Positions 5,900-11,885 of a stretch of DNA of 25,967 nucleotides are shown here, piece by piece. The DNA comes from a virus. The first letter of the stretch is position 1, and the number at the start of each line of letters is the position of its first letter. The position numbers and the translations under genes are program-made. The notes under the pieces were generated by a model. The model did no database searches. It worked only from the letters and a program-made list of their open reading frames with translations, and was not told the origin of the DNA. The stretch is taken from the IMG/VR virus record IMGVR_UViG_3300021197_000820, positions 1 to 25,967 of that record. The stretch is one strand, 5' to 3'.

Positions 5900-6249
5900 A
5901 CGCCCAGCCCACACTGTTTGAGGCTATGCAGGCACCGCGTAACGAGCGTGAAGCACGGTTTCTGGCATTCCACCAGGCCAATCCTGTTGTGTACCAGCTT
6001 TGGGATCGCTTCACCCGTGAGGCGATTGCCAAGGGCCACAAGCGCGTTGGCTCACAGATGATCATGGAACGCATCCGGTGGGAAACCACAATCAACATCA
6101 TTGATGCACGCCCGGATGGCGAGGCGTTGAAGATCAACGATCATCACAAGCCGTACTACTCGCGGCTCTGGATGAAAAACAATCCTGCCCATGATGGGAT
6201 TTTTAACACTAGATCAGTTGAGGGAGATACTGATGCAAACAGCTATTGA
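5896..6249 (+). CDS. conserved phage protein of unknown function
   Basis: This is a 117-aa soluble protein with a pattern I recognise from many phages: 'FLAFHQANPVVYQLWDRFT' (23-41), 'ERIRWETTI' (58-66) and 'HHKPYYSRLWMKNNPAHDG' near the C-terminus. The family is common next to recombination or replication genes; its function is not known to me. The start overlaps the stop of the membrane protein. The end overlaps the start of the DGQHR gene by 17 nt, so it is part of the rightward operon. Confidence 0.8.
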   Translation: MNAQPTLFEAMQAPRNEREARFLAFHQANPVVYQLWDRFTREAIAKGHKRVGSQMIMERIRWETTINIIDARPDGEALKINDHHKPYYSRLWMKNNPAHDGIFNTRSVEGDTDANSY

Positions 6250-7099
6250 GATTTTGACGGAAAACGAATTTCGCAATCACATTTCGCGCCCACCTGAAGG
6301 CAGCGTGATAAACCAAATCACGCCAGAGATGGCTAAGTTCACGCTCAGTGAAACTAACAAAAAGAATCGGCCAATTAGTTCTGGGAAAGTCATCGATTAT
6401 TCAAAGGATATGTCGAACAGCAACTGGACTTTGAATGGCGAGACAATCAAGTTTGGGTCAGATGGTCTGTTGAAAGATGGCCAACACAGGCTTGAGGCTT
6501 GTGTCCGGGCAAACACCGCTTTCCCAACTCACTTGGTATTTGGAATCGATCCCGAAACATTCCAACACATCGATATTGGCAAGTTACGCAACGGCTCTGA
6601 CACTTTGAGCATGATGGGCGTGCCAAATTCCAAAGACGCATCAACCGTTATTAAGATGATCATTTCTTATGAAAACGGGCTATCCAGGTCACCAAGTAAT
6701 GGCGTCTCCAATGATTGGATGAAAGCAAAGTATAACAACGAAATTGACCACACGCTTTTGCAGGAATCTGTTTCAGTTGGCCGTAAATTATACACGACAA
6801 CAAAATGGCGTGTTGGCATTATCGGCGCGTTTTTTTACGTCGCCGTCCAAAAGGGTCAGAGAGAGCAAATCACCCAGTTTTTGGATCATATGTGCAAAGG
6901 CATTGGCACAAAGGCCCGTGCGCCCGTTCCTTACCTTTTAGAAAACGTAAACCGCATGCGGATAGATGCTGCATTCCATCTTACAGCGCATCACTACAGC
7001 GTGCTGTTAAGCCGTGCGTTTTACAATTTCAAGGTCAACAAGGCGTCTACGAAAGCTGACATCACCGTCAGCATGAATGACAAAATGGTGGCGTTCTAA
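6233..7099 (+). CDS. DGQHR/ParB-like nuclease-fold phage protein
   Basis: This is a 288-aa protein with 'WTLNGETIKFGSDG' followed by 'KDGQHRLEAC' (81-90), the conserved element of the ParB/Srx-like fold found in DndB-type and many phage proteins. A helical C-terminal region ('WRVGIIGAFFYVAVQK') follows. The biochemical role in phages is not established; DNA binding or nucleotide-dependent regulation is possible. The start at 6233 has GGGAG six nt upstream; the longer frame from 6191 is rejected. It is AT-richer than its neighbours, hinting at separate acquisition. Confidence 0.8.
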   Translation: MQTAIEILTENEFRNHISRPPEGSVINQITPEMAKFTLSETNKKNRPISSGKVIDYSKDMSNSNWTLNGETIKFGSDGLLKDGQHRLEACVRANTAFPTHLVFGIDPETFQHIDIGKLRNGSDTLSMMGVPNSKDASTVIKMIISYENGLSRSPSNGVSNDWMKAKYNNEIDHTLLQESVSVGRKLYTTTKWRVGIIGAFFYVAVQKGQREQITQFLDHMCKGIGTKARAPVPYLLENVNRMRIDAAFHLTAHHYSVLLSRAFYNFKVNKASTKADITVSMNDKMVAF

Positions 7100-7744
7100 A
7101 TGAGTGAACAGGCAAAGATCAACGCCGCAATCAATGCAGCTATGGGTCAAGTGCAGAAACTGGCCAAGGGTGATCGCAACCAGCACGGCAACTACAGCTT
7201 TGCGTCTGTGGATGCGTTTCTGGATATGTGCCGCCCGATCTGCGCTGATCACGGTCTGCACCCGCAAGTTGATAGCATCGGCACAGAGACGTTCAGCGCA
7301 GGCAACTCAAAACTGTGGGCCAAATTCAGCTACAAGATTGGCATGGGCCATGTGTCAGGCGAGAAGACCGATCCTGTCGGCATGGATGTCATGTTGCCCT
7401 TGACGGGCGCACAGACCAGCGGCAGCGCCCAGTCCTATGCCGTGAAGCAGTATCTGCGTGCGCTGTTGCTCATCTCAACAGGTGAGCGTGATGACCCTGA
7501 TTTCCATCAGCCAGCACCAAGTGACGGCGTAGGCGCAAAAGATGCAGCGCCAGCCGCTGATTACGATCTGGATGCGCTGATTGCCAAAATGAAAACATTC
7601 AAATCACTCACCAGGCTGAACACTTGGATCGGTGAGATGAACCCTGTGTTGGTTGCCATGCACTTGGCAAATGATACCGACTACAACCGCTTTTATGCGT
7701 TCTGGAAAAAACAAGAGAAGGACATTCAAAATGGCAGCACCTGA
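7100..7744 (+). CDS. erf: ERF-family single-strand annealing protein
   Basis: This is a 214-aa protein of the ERF recombinase superfamily (P22 Erf-like). The signature segment is 'GAQTSGSAQSYAVKQYLR' (103-120) followed by 'ALLLISTGERDDPDF'. The N-terminus ('MGQVQKLAKGDRNQHGNY') and 'ASVDAFLDMCRPICADHGL' fit the family, and a short helical tail follows a linker. ERF proteins anneal complementary single strands during phage recombination and genome circularisation. The exonuclease earlier in the operon would supply the single strands. The ATG directly follows the DGQHR gene stop. Confidence 0.92.
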   Translation: MSEQAKINAAINAAMGQVQKLAKGDRNQHGNYSFASVDAFLDMCRPICADHGLHPQVDSIGTETFSAGNSKLWAKFSYKIGMGHVSGEKTDPVGMDVMLPLTGAQTSGSAQSYAVKQYLRALLLISTGERDDPDFHQPAPSDGVGAKDAAPAADYDLDALIAKMKTFKSLTRLNTWIGEMNPVLVAMHLANDTDYNRFYAFWKKQEKDIQNGST

Positions 7745-8099
7745 ATACAAGGCCGGTAAAATCCAACTGGTTCGCGGTGTCGAAATTGACGACAACATGA
7801 GCATCAGTTTCTGGTTCAACATCACTGACCCTGATCTCAAGGCGCGTCTTGATGCGTACTATCAGGAGAACAAGGAAGATTTCAAACAACAGCCTGGTTT
7901 AGAAATCCAGGTCAAAGTTGGTGACACATATCACCGTGTGGCCAGATCACGGCTGTGGCTCAACGACGGCGCACCAGCGCAACAGCCAGTCGCTCCGGCC
8001 TATGCGCCACCACCACCGCCACCGGCACCGCCGCCCCATACAAGCGTGCCTGACGCACCGCCACCACCGGCTGGCTATGAGGCTGCAAAGAATGGCTAG
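7731..8099 (+). CDS. small protein with proline-rich tail
   Basis: I do not recognise the fold of this 122-aa protein. The N-terminal 80 residues look beta-rich and compact ('KIQLVRGVEIDDNMSISFW', 'LEIQVKVGDTYHRVARSRL'). The C-terminal 40 residues are a flexible Pro-rich tail with two PPPP-type runs ('YAPPPPPPAPPP' and 'PPPPAG'). Position directly after ERF (14-nt overlap) suggests a role in recombination, perhaps as a single-strand-binding or adaptor protein; that is inference. GAAGG upstream of 7731 supports this start over the longer frame from 7653. Confidence 0.7.
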   Translation: MAAPEYKAGKIQLVRGVEIDDNMSISFWFNITDPDLKARLDAYYQENKEDFKQQPGLEIQVKVGDTYHRVARSRLWLNDGAPAQQPVAPAYAPPPPPPAPPPHTSVPDAPPPPAGYEAAKNG

Positions 8100-8304
8100 G
8101 CAGGCTCTGCTGACGGTCAGAGAGGCGTGTGATGCCCTATTCGGTGAAGGCTACAGCGAGGCCAGCCGCAAGCGCGTCAGGCGCTGGATTAAGGATGGCC
8201 AGATAGCGGCCATTCAAGATGGTTCACGGTGGTTCATACCGCGTGCCGAAATTGTGAAATTAGGTGGGATTGATGAACAAACACAAAGCAGCATGGACGC
8301 CTGA
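8092..8304 (+). CDS. xis: excisionase-like HTH protein
   Basis: This is a 70-aa protein with a MerR/excisionase-type winged helix-turn-helix: 'LLTVREACDALFG' (6-18), 'SRKRVRRWIKDGQIAAI' (25-41) and 'DGSRWFIPRAEIVKL' (43-57). This is the usual layout of phage Xis proteins and helix-turn-helix 17 family proteins. It is encoded one gene before the convergent integrase, so a directionality factor for excision is the best guess. A regulatory DNA-binding protein remains possible. It overlaps the proline-rich gene by 8 nt. Confidence 0.75.
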   Translation: MARQALLTVREACDALFGEGYSEASRKRVRRWIKDGQIAAIQDGSRWFIPRAEIVKLGGIDEQTQSSMDA

Positions 8305-8431
8305 AAAGCGTGCCGCACACAGTAAGAAGATGAAACGGATATGGGCCGCGAAACGGCAGACGGTGAGTATTGAACCGCCGCCCAAGAACTGGGTGCAAAG
8401 AATCTGGGACATTGTGAGAGGGGCGCACTAG
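8273..8431 (+). CDS. 52-aa basic protein
   Basis: The reading frame from ATG 8273 encodes a 52-residue basic protein ('MNKHKAAWTPEKRAAHSKKM', later 'PPPKNWVQRIWDIVRGAH'). A GGTGGG site lies upstream and it overlaps the excisionase-like gene by 32 nt. Its stop codon lies in the loop of the operon's terminator hairpin. Function unknown; the N-terminal part resembles short DNA-contacting phage peptides. Confidence 0.6.
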   Translation: MNKHKAAWTPEKRAAHSKKMKRIWAAKRQTVSIEPPPKNWVQRIWDIVRGAH

Positions 8432-8445
8432 CGCCCCTTTCTTTT
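8420..8445 (+). terminator. intrinsic terminator of the rightward operon
   Basis: GGGGCGC (8420-8426), an ACTA loop and GCGCCCC (8431-8437) form a perfect 7-bp GC stem followed by TTTCTTTT. It ends the rightward operon and lies between convergent genes. On the minus strand it has no T-run, so it acts mainly rightward. Confidence 0.85.
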
Positions 8446-9589
8446 ATCCAAATATTGCATTGGCAGCGGCTGACCGCGCCTTTTCTTGCTTGGCCTCATT
8501 CTTGGAATAGTGACCATATTGGCGGTAAGTGAATGATGGGTTGCTGTGGCCCATCAAGGCTGCAACCTCTGCCCAATCCTCACCCAGTGCCGACAACTGA
8601 ACACTTGCAAAAAAGTGCCTCATGTCACCCCAGACCATGCGCTCAATACCGGCACGATTTGATGCGCGTTCGATCAATTCACGCAACGTCTTTTTCTGTT
8701 TTGGCAGGCCAGCGGCTGTAGCAAAAACCAGATCGTCATCGCTTGTGTGGCGGTTTTGCATTTTCAATTCACGCAGTAATTGCATTGTCTCACTTGGCAC
8801 GGGGATGGTGCGAAAACCGCGCTTTGTTTTTGGCTCACCAAGTTCACTGGTTTCTGTCTTGATAGCTTGCTCGATTCGCACCGTGCTTTCCTTGAAGTCA
8901 ACACAGCGCCACGGCAATGCACGCAGTTCACCTTGACGGATTCCAGACGACAACGCTGTCAGCACCATCGCACGGCTTGTCAATGTCTCGCCGGTCAAGC
9001 CCTTTGTCACAAGTTGCTGGACAGTGCTGGGCTGTATCTTTGGCGCACGATCAGCAATCTCTGTTGATAAACCAAAAGACACTTTGTCTAGCGGGTTGAT
9101 GTCAATCCACCCTTTTGCCTGGCAATAATTCAAAAACGCCTTTAACGACTTGATGCGTTTTTCGGCTGTTGCTTTGCTTTTGTTTTCGCTTTTGATCGCC
9201 CGTTTGAAAGCAGCAGCCAAATCATCTTTGTTCGCTTTTGTGATCAGCTTGTCCAGCGCGTGCTTACTGAACATCTTGCCATCAATTCGAATGGCCAATG
9301 CGAAATCCAAACCGCGTTTTGTTTCTTTGAAATGCGACAGTGCGATTTCCTTATCATCAACACGGCGCATTTGTGATTCTAAAAATGCGGCAGCAGCGTT
9401 GGCGCAACTTTTAATTTTCACGGGCTGGGCAATCATGCCTGTAAGGAACTTGGCCTTGAGCATTTCTGCTTCTGCTAAAGCCTCATCCCTTGTCGCAAAA
9501 CTACCATACTTGTCACTTCGACCTACGCGGCTTGCATTGATGCAATAGCAGTTGTTGTCGGCACGAAATCTTACTGGTAAGTCCTTCAT
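8444..9589 (-). CDS. int: phage tyrosine-family integrase
   Basis: This 381-aa site-specific recombinase has an N-terminal arm-binding part (1-60), a core-binding domain (about 65-165) and a catalytic domain. Catalytic residues seen are Arg218 ('SSGIRQGELRAL'), a likely Lys256 in the beta-hairpin, Arg324 and His325 ('WGDMRHFFAS'), His348 ('LMGHSN') and nucleophile Tyr358 ('YRQYGHY'). The first His of the usual HxxR box is Gly321 here. The start at 9589 has GGGAG upstream; the longer frame to 9682 would read through a direct-repeat cluster. It would integrate the phage into a tRNA-Asp gene using the att site at 9747-9794. Confidence 0.95.
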   Translation of the reverse strand: MKDLPVRFRADNNCYCINASRVGRSDKYGSFATRDEALAEAEMLKAKFLTGMIAQPVKIKSCANAAAAFLESQMRRVDDKEIALSHFKETKRGLDFALAIRIDGKMFSKHALDKLITKANKDDLAAAFKRAIKSENKSKATAEKRIKSLKAFLNYCQAKGWIDINPLDKVSFGLSTEIADRAPKIQPSTVQQLVTKGLTGETLTSRAMVLTALSSGIRQGELRALPWRCVDFKESTVRIEQAIKTETSELGEPKTKRGFRTIPVPSETMQLLRELKMQNRHTSDDDLVFATAAGLPKQKKTLRELIERASNRAGIERMVWGDMRHFFASVQLSALGEDWAEVAALMGHSNPSFTYRQYGHYSKNEAKQEKARSAAANAIFG

Positions 9590-9625
9590 TGCTTTGCTCC
9601 CATTTGATGTATCAACAAGAGCATA

Positions 9626-9642
9626 TTGACATAAAAAGTCAA
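9626..9642. promoter_or_regulatory. inverted repeat upstream of int
   Basis: TTGAC (9626-9630) and GTCAA (9638-9642) form a 5-bp inverted repeat with an A/T centre, 37 bp before the integrase start. Read leftward it includes TTGACT, a possible -35 box, but no convincing -10 at standard spacing was found. It is a candidate operator or promoter for int. Confidence 0.35.
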
Positions 9643-9653
9643 ACCCTACAAAT

Positions 9654-9677
9654 AAAACTGGACTGAAACTGGACTGG
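9654..9677. repeat. direct-repeat cluster A (candidate integrase arm site)
   Basis: Two copies of an 11-bp unit (ACTGGACTGAA type) lie in tandem. The same unit occurs three times in the same orientation at 9874-9908. The two clusters flank the tRNA-like att core at about 70 and 80 bp, matching the P and P' arm layout of phage attP sites. Confidence 0.65.
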
Positions 9678-9680
9678 CAC

Positions 9681-9716
9681 AAAAAAACAGCCCCCAGCCG
9701 GTTTAGGCCGAGGGCT
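9681..9716 (-). terminator. terminator of the late operon
   Basis: On the minus strand AGCCC (9716-9712) through GGGCT (9693-9689) forms a stem with an inner CGGCC/GGCTG part, followed by seven T (9687-9681). It would stop late transcription arriving from 9910 after it crosses the att region. On the plus strand a GTTTTT run also follows, so it may work in both directions. Confidence 0.75.
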
Positions 9717-9746
9717 TGTTTTTGAAGCTATGCTTGGACTTGGAGA

Positions 9747-9794
<48 letters not shown>

Positions 9795-9873
9795 CGATTT
9801 TACTGGTTTTTGACCAACAAAATTGGCTGTTTCTGGGGCATTTTGGGAAATGCTGGCAGGGGCTGGTAGCCAG

Positions 9874-9908
9874 AAAACTGGACTGAAACTGGACTGAAAC
9901 TGGACTGG
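9874..9908. repeat. direct-repeat cluster B (candidate integrase arm site)
   Basis: Three tandem copies of the same 11-bp unit as in 9654-9677 (ACTGGACTGAA type) lie just after the stop of the last late gene and about 80 bp from the att core. Same orientation as cluster A. Confidence 0.65.
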
Positions 9909-9909
9909 A

Positions 9910-10173
9910 TTACGCCCTTGCTTTACGCCTGTTTGCAAAGGTCGCCACGTTAGTCGGCTTGCCACCCACGCCCTGCTTTTTAGACCGCTTGCGTGACACA
10001 GCAGACTTGATCTGCGACTTGCTCATGCGCCCTGCCTTTGCGGCTGGCACGCACTTGGGATAGCCGCGTTTGTTTTGCTCTGAAGAGGTGCGGCCACACT
10101 TCTTGTAGCCGCCACCCTTCTTTGGTGCGCTGATATCAACCCAGTCTTCCTTGAACCATTTGGTCAGGCTCAT
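9910..10173 (-). CDS. small basic phage protein with conserved Cys
   Basis: This 87-aa protein is strongly basic. Its layout is familiar from marine phages: 'KWFKEDWVDISAPKKGGGYK' at the N-terminus, 'KCGRTS', 'RGYPKCVPAAKAGRMSKSQ' (38-56) and a Lys/Arg-rich C-terminus ending 'KPTNVATFANRRKARA'. Two cysteines about fifteen residues apart could bind metal. Its function is not known to me. It is the last gene of the late operon and overlaps its upstream neighbour (ATGA). Confidence 0.8.
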   Translation of the reverse strand: MSLTKWFKEDWVDISAPKKGGGYKKCGRTSSEQNKRGYPKCVPAAKAGRMSKSQIKSAVSRKRSKKQGVGGKPTNVATFANRRKARA

Positions 10174-10346
10174 GAGGGTTTTTTCCCGCTGTATTTGCCA
10201 CCTCGCTTTTTGTACTCACGCACCAGCCAAGCATTGGCATAAGCAGACGGATAAACATCAAACTTGCGCTTGGCCGCTGCTTTTACGTTTGAGTACAGCT
10301 TGGGGTTAGTTGGCTTTGGACCGGACGATTTTTTGCGCGGTGCCAT
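10170..10346 (-). CDS. 58-aa basic phage protein
   Basis: The frame encodes 58 residues, beginning 'MAPRKKSSGPKPTNPKLYSN' and continuing with 'AKRKFDVYPSAYANAWLV' and 'YKKRGGKYSG'. The 'FDVYPSAYANAW' element recurs in small phage proteins I remember, function unknown. Both ends are fixed by tight junctions with neighbours (ATGA overlap downstream; 3-nt gap upstream). Confidence 0.75.
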   Translation of the reverse strand: MAPRKKSSGPKPTNPKLYSNVKAAAKRKFDVYPSAYANAWLVREYKKRGGKYSGKKPS

Positions 10347-10349
10347 GAC

Positions 10350-10475
10350 CTACACCCTGCGTAGGCTGCGGCCACCCATGCGGCCACCCATTTTTTTCTT
10401 GGCCGCAACCTTCATTGGCTTTTTTTTCTTCGGACGGCCAACCTTGCTACCGTAAGTTCCTTTACCCATTGGCAT
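10350..10475 (-). CDS. 41-aa Gly/Lys-rich peptide
   Basis: A perfect AAGGAG lies 7 nt before ATG 10475. The peptide starts 'MPMGKGTYGSKVGRPKKKKP' and ends in Gly/Arg repeats ('MGGRMGGRSLRR'). The 'GKGTYGSKVGRP' opening is shared by tiny late-operon proteins of other marine podophages as I recall them. It is very basic and could bind DNA or RNA; no function is established. Confidence 0.75.
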   Translation of the reverse strand: MPMGKGTYGSKVGRPKKKKPMKVAAKKKMGGRMGGRSLRRV

Positions 10476-10488
10476 TGCATTTCTCCTT

Positions 10489-10746
10489 TTAACGACGTGA
10501 TTTTTTGCCAGCGCATTTCCAGCGCTTGCGCGATAGCCTCAACGGGCTATTAGGATTCTTTGCTGCTTTCGGATGCTTCTTCATCTGACCGGCTGACCTA
10601 GCGCAATAGCTGTCGCCTTTCGATGTGCCAGGGCGCACCCGTGGGCCACCACCCTTTGCCTTGCCAGCTTGTCCATAGCTGACGCGCTTGCCAGTGGCAG
10701 TGACCTTGACCTTGGCCTTGCCCTTGGACGGCGCTGCCCTAGCCAT
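10489..10746 (-). CDS. small basic phage protein (DUF6321-like)
   Basis: This is an 85-aa, strongly basic protein. The conserved part 'GPRVRPGTSKGDSYCARSAG' (34-53) followed by 'PNSPLRLSRKRWKCAGKKS' resembles a family found in cyanophages and other marine phages, which I tentatively recall as DUF6321. Two cysteines are conserved in that pattern. It is coupled to the lysozyme gene by an 8-nt overlap. Function unknown. Confidence 0.75.
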   Translation of the reverse strand: MARAAPSKGKAKVKVTATGKRVSYGQAGKAKGGGPRVRPGTSKGDSYCARSAGQMKKHPKAAKNPNSPLRLSRKRWKCAGKKSRR

Positions 10747-11191
10747 CAGCTACTGCCTTGATGCGGTCACTGATACGGTTGGCACGGTGGGGCGTCTGTT
10801 CTTGTGCCCAGCGGCTGTCCAAGATTTCATCTGCCAGGGACGACCAATCACCGTTATTTGCATAGGCCACAGATTTTCGAAACTTGGTCAATGTGGGCCT
10901 GCCAAGTTGGAATGCCATGTTTGCCAGGCAAAGCTGTATTTCCTCTGGCATGCCGTCAAAGTCATCAAAGATGATCCGGCAGTCTTCCAGCGTCACACTG
11001 ATGTCAGTGTCAAACGCCTCATTGACCCGATCTTCGCTCACCTCTGTGCCGATTGGCTGGCCATACTCCGGGTCGTCAGCCGTAATCAAATGACCGATTC
11101 CGACGGTGGGGTGATTTTCAGAACACAGGTACACTTCGTATTTCTTGCCCTCATCACTGGCAATCTGCTCACGCAAAACATCAATGTTCAT
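10739..11191 (-). CDS. T4-type lysozyme (endolysin, GH24)
   Basis: This is a 150-aa muramidase that cleaves peptidoglycan between N-acetylmuramic acid and N-acetylglucosamine at lysis. The catalytic signature is 'DEGKKYEVYLCSENHPTVGI' (13-32): Glu14 matches T4 Glu11, Thr29 matches Thr26, and Cys23 stands where T4 has Asp20. 'GIGHL' and a C-terminal 'MAFQLGRPTLTKF' also fit. No signal peptide, so it needs a holin. The start at 11191 overlaps the holin-like gene stop; the longer frame from 11254 is rejected. Confidence 0.92.
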   Translation of the reverse strand: MNIDVLREQIASDEGKKYEVYLCSENHPTVGIGHLITADDPEYGQPIGTEVSEDRVNEAFDTDISVTLEDCRIIFDDFDGMPEEIQLCLANMAFQLGRPTLTKFRKSVAYANNGDWSSLADEILDSRWAQEQTPHRANRISDRIKAVADG

Positions 11192-11565
11192 TTTTTGAAC
11201 CCTTTCAACCCACGCAATCCAAATGACGCACCGATGCTGGCGTACATTGCCCATTGAAACCAGTCGGGCGTTTTGCCCAAAGCGTCAAATCCACGCTCAA
11301 CATATGGCTGCAATGGCGGTATGAAACACATTGCGATGATGGCTATGAACAAGATTGTCCAAGCCTCATCTTTCCAAGATTCTTGGCTACCTTGAGCCAT
11401 AATCTTTTCCCAGCCCGCTTCATGTGTAGCGGCGACTTTCATTACCTCTGCTTCAGCCTCTGCTTTTGCTATGGCAACAGCCGACTTGCCTTTTTGTTCA
11501 GAAACTTTTTTCTCCATCCAAGAGCCTGCCAAGCTAGCTATCGGCCCTATCAATGCCTGTATCAC
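11188..11565 (-). CDS. holin-like membrane protein
   Basis: This 125-aa protein has a helical Ala/Glu/Lys-rich region (about 20-50) followed by two hydrophobic helices ('ILFIAIIAMCFIPPL' and 'WAMYASIGASFGL') and a basic end. It is immediately upstream of the lysozyme and coupled to it, which makes it the best holin candidate. The same arrangement is common in marine podophages. Its start is GTG, overlapping the upstream stop as GTGA, with GGGAG 6 nt before it. It could alternatively be a spanin-like or other membrane protein. Confidence 0.75.
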   Translation of the reverse strand: MIQALIGPIASLAGSWMEKKVSEQKGKSAVAIAKAEAEAEVMKVAATHEAGWEKIMAQGSQESWKDEAWTILFIAIIAMCFIPPLQPYVERGFDALGKTPDWFQWAMYASIGASFGLRGLKGFKK

Positions 11566-11882
11566 TTTTTATCTCCCATTTGAGTGAAGCCCATATATGC
11601 CCCCACCACCCCACTAAGAGAGAGGTAGAGCAACGGGCTAATTTCTTTGAGTAGGGCTATTCGGGCGTCTGGTATGAACGGCATAAACAGCAGGACTGTG
11701 TAAACGCCCATGCCTATGAGCGCGTAGCGTGCTAGGCGTAGTTGCGCCAAGTGCTTGCGGCTTTTGTCCTCTGTCTCACGAATTTCACGGGCGCGTTCAA
11801 TCTCTGCATCCGTGACAACGCCATCATTGTCGAGATCGTAGCGTGCAAACTCGCTCGACCTCTCCAGCTTTTTCTGGGCCAC
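11562..11882 (-). CDS. EF-hand membrane protein of the lysis cassette
   Basis: This 106-aa protein has a canonical EF-hand calcium-binding loop at 16-27 ('DLDNDGVVTDAE': Asp at 1, 3 and 5, Gly at 6, Glu at 12), a charged coiled segment (28-47) and two hydrophobic helices (about 50-70 and 78-100). It is encoded just before the holin-like gene and overlaps it. It may be a second holin or antiholin; calcium sensing is inferred from the loop only. The start is GTG at 11882, with no clear Shine-Dalgarno site, so it probably depends on coupling to the upstream ejection gene. Confidence 0.75.
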   Translation of the reverse strand: MAQKKLERSSEFARYDLDNDGVVTDAEIERAREIRETEDKSRKHLAQLRLARYALIGMGVYTVLLFMPFIPDARIALLKEISPLLYLSLSGVVGAYMGFTQMGDKK

Positions 11883-11885
11883 GGT

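Noticed and set aside
8444-9682. Longer integrase start at 9682
   Set aside because: The extra 31 residues come from the repeat cluster and inverted repeat upstream; the start at 9589 has a proper Shine-Dalgarno.
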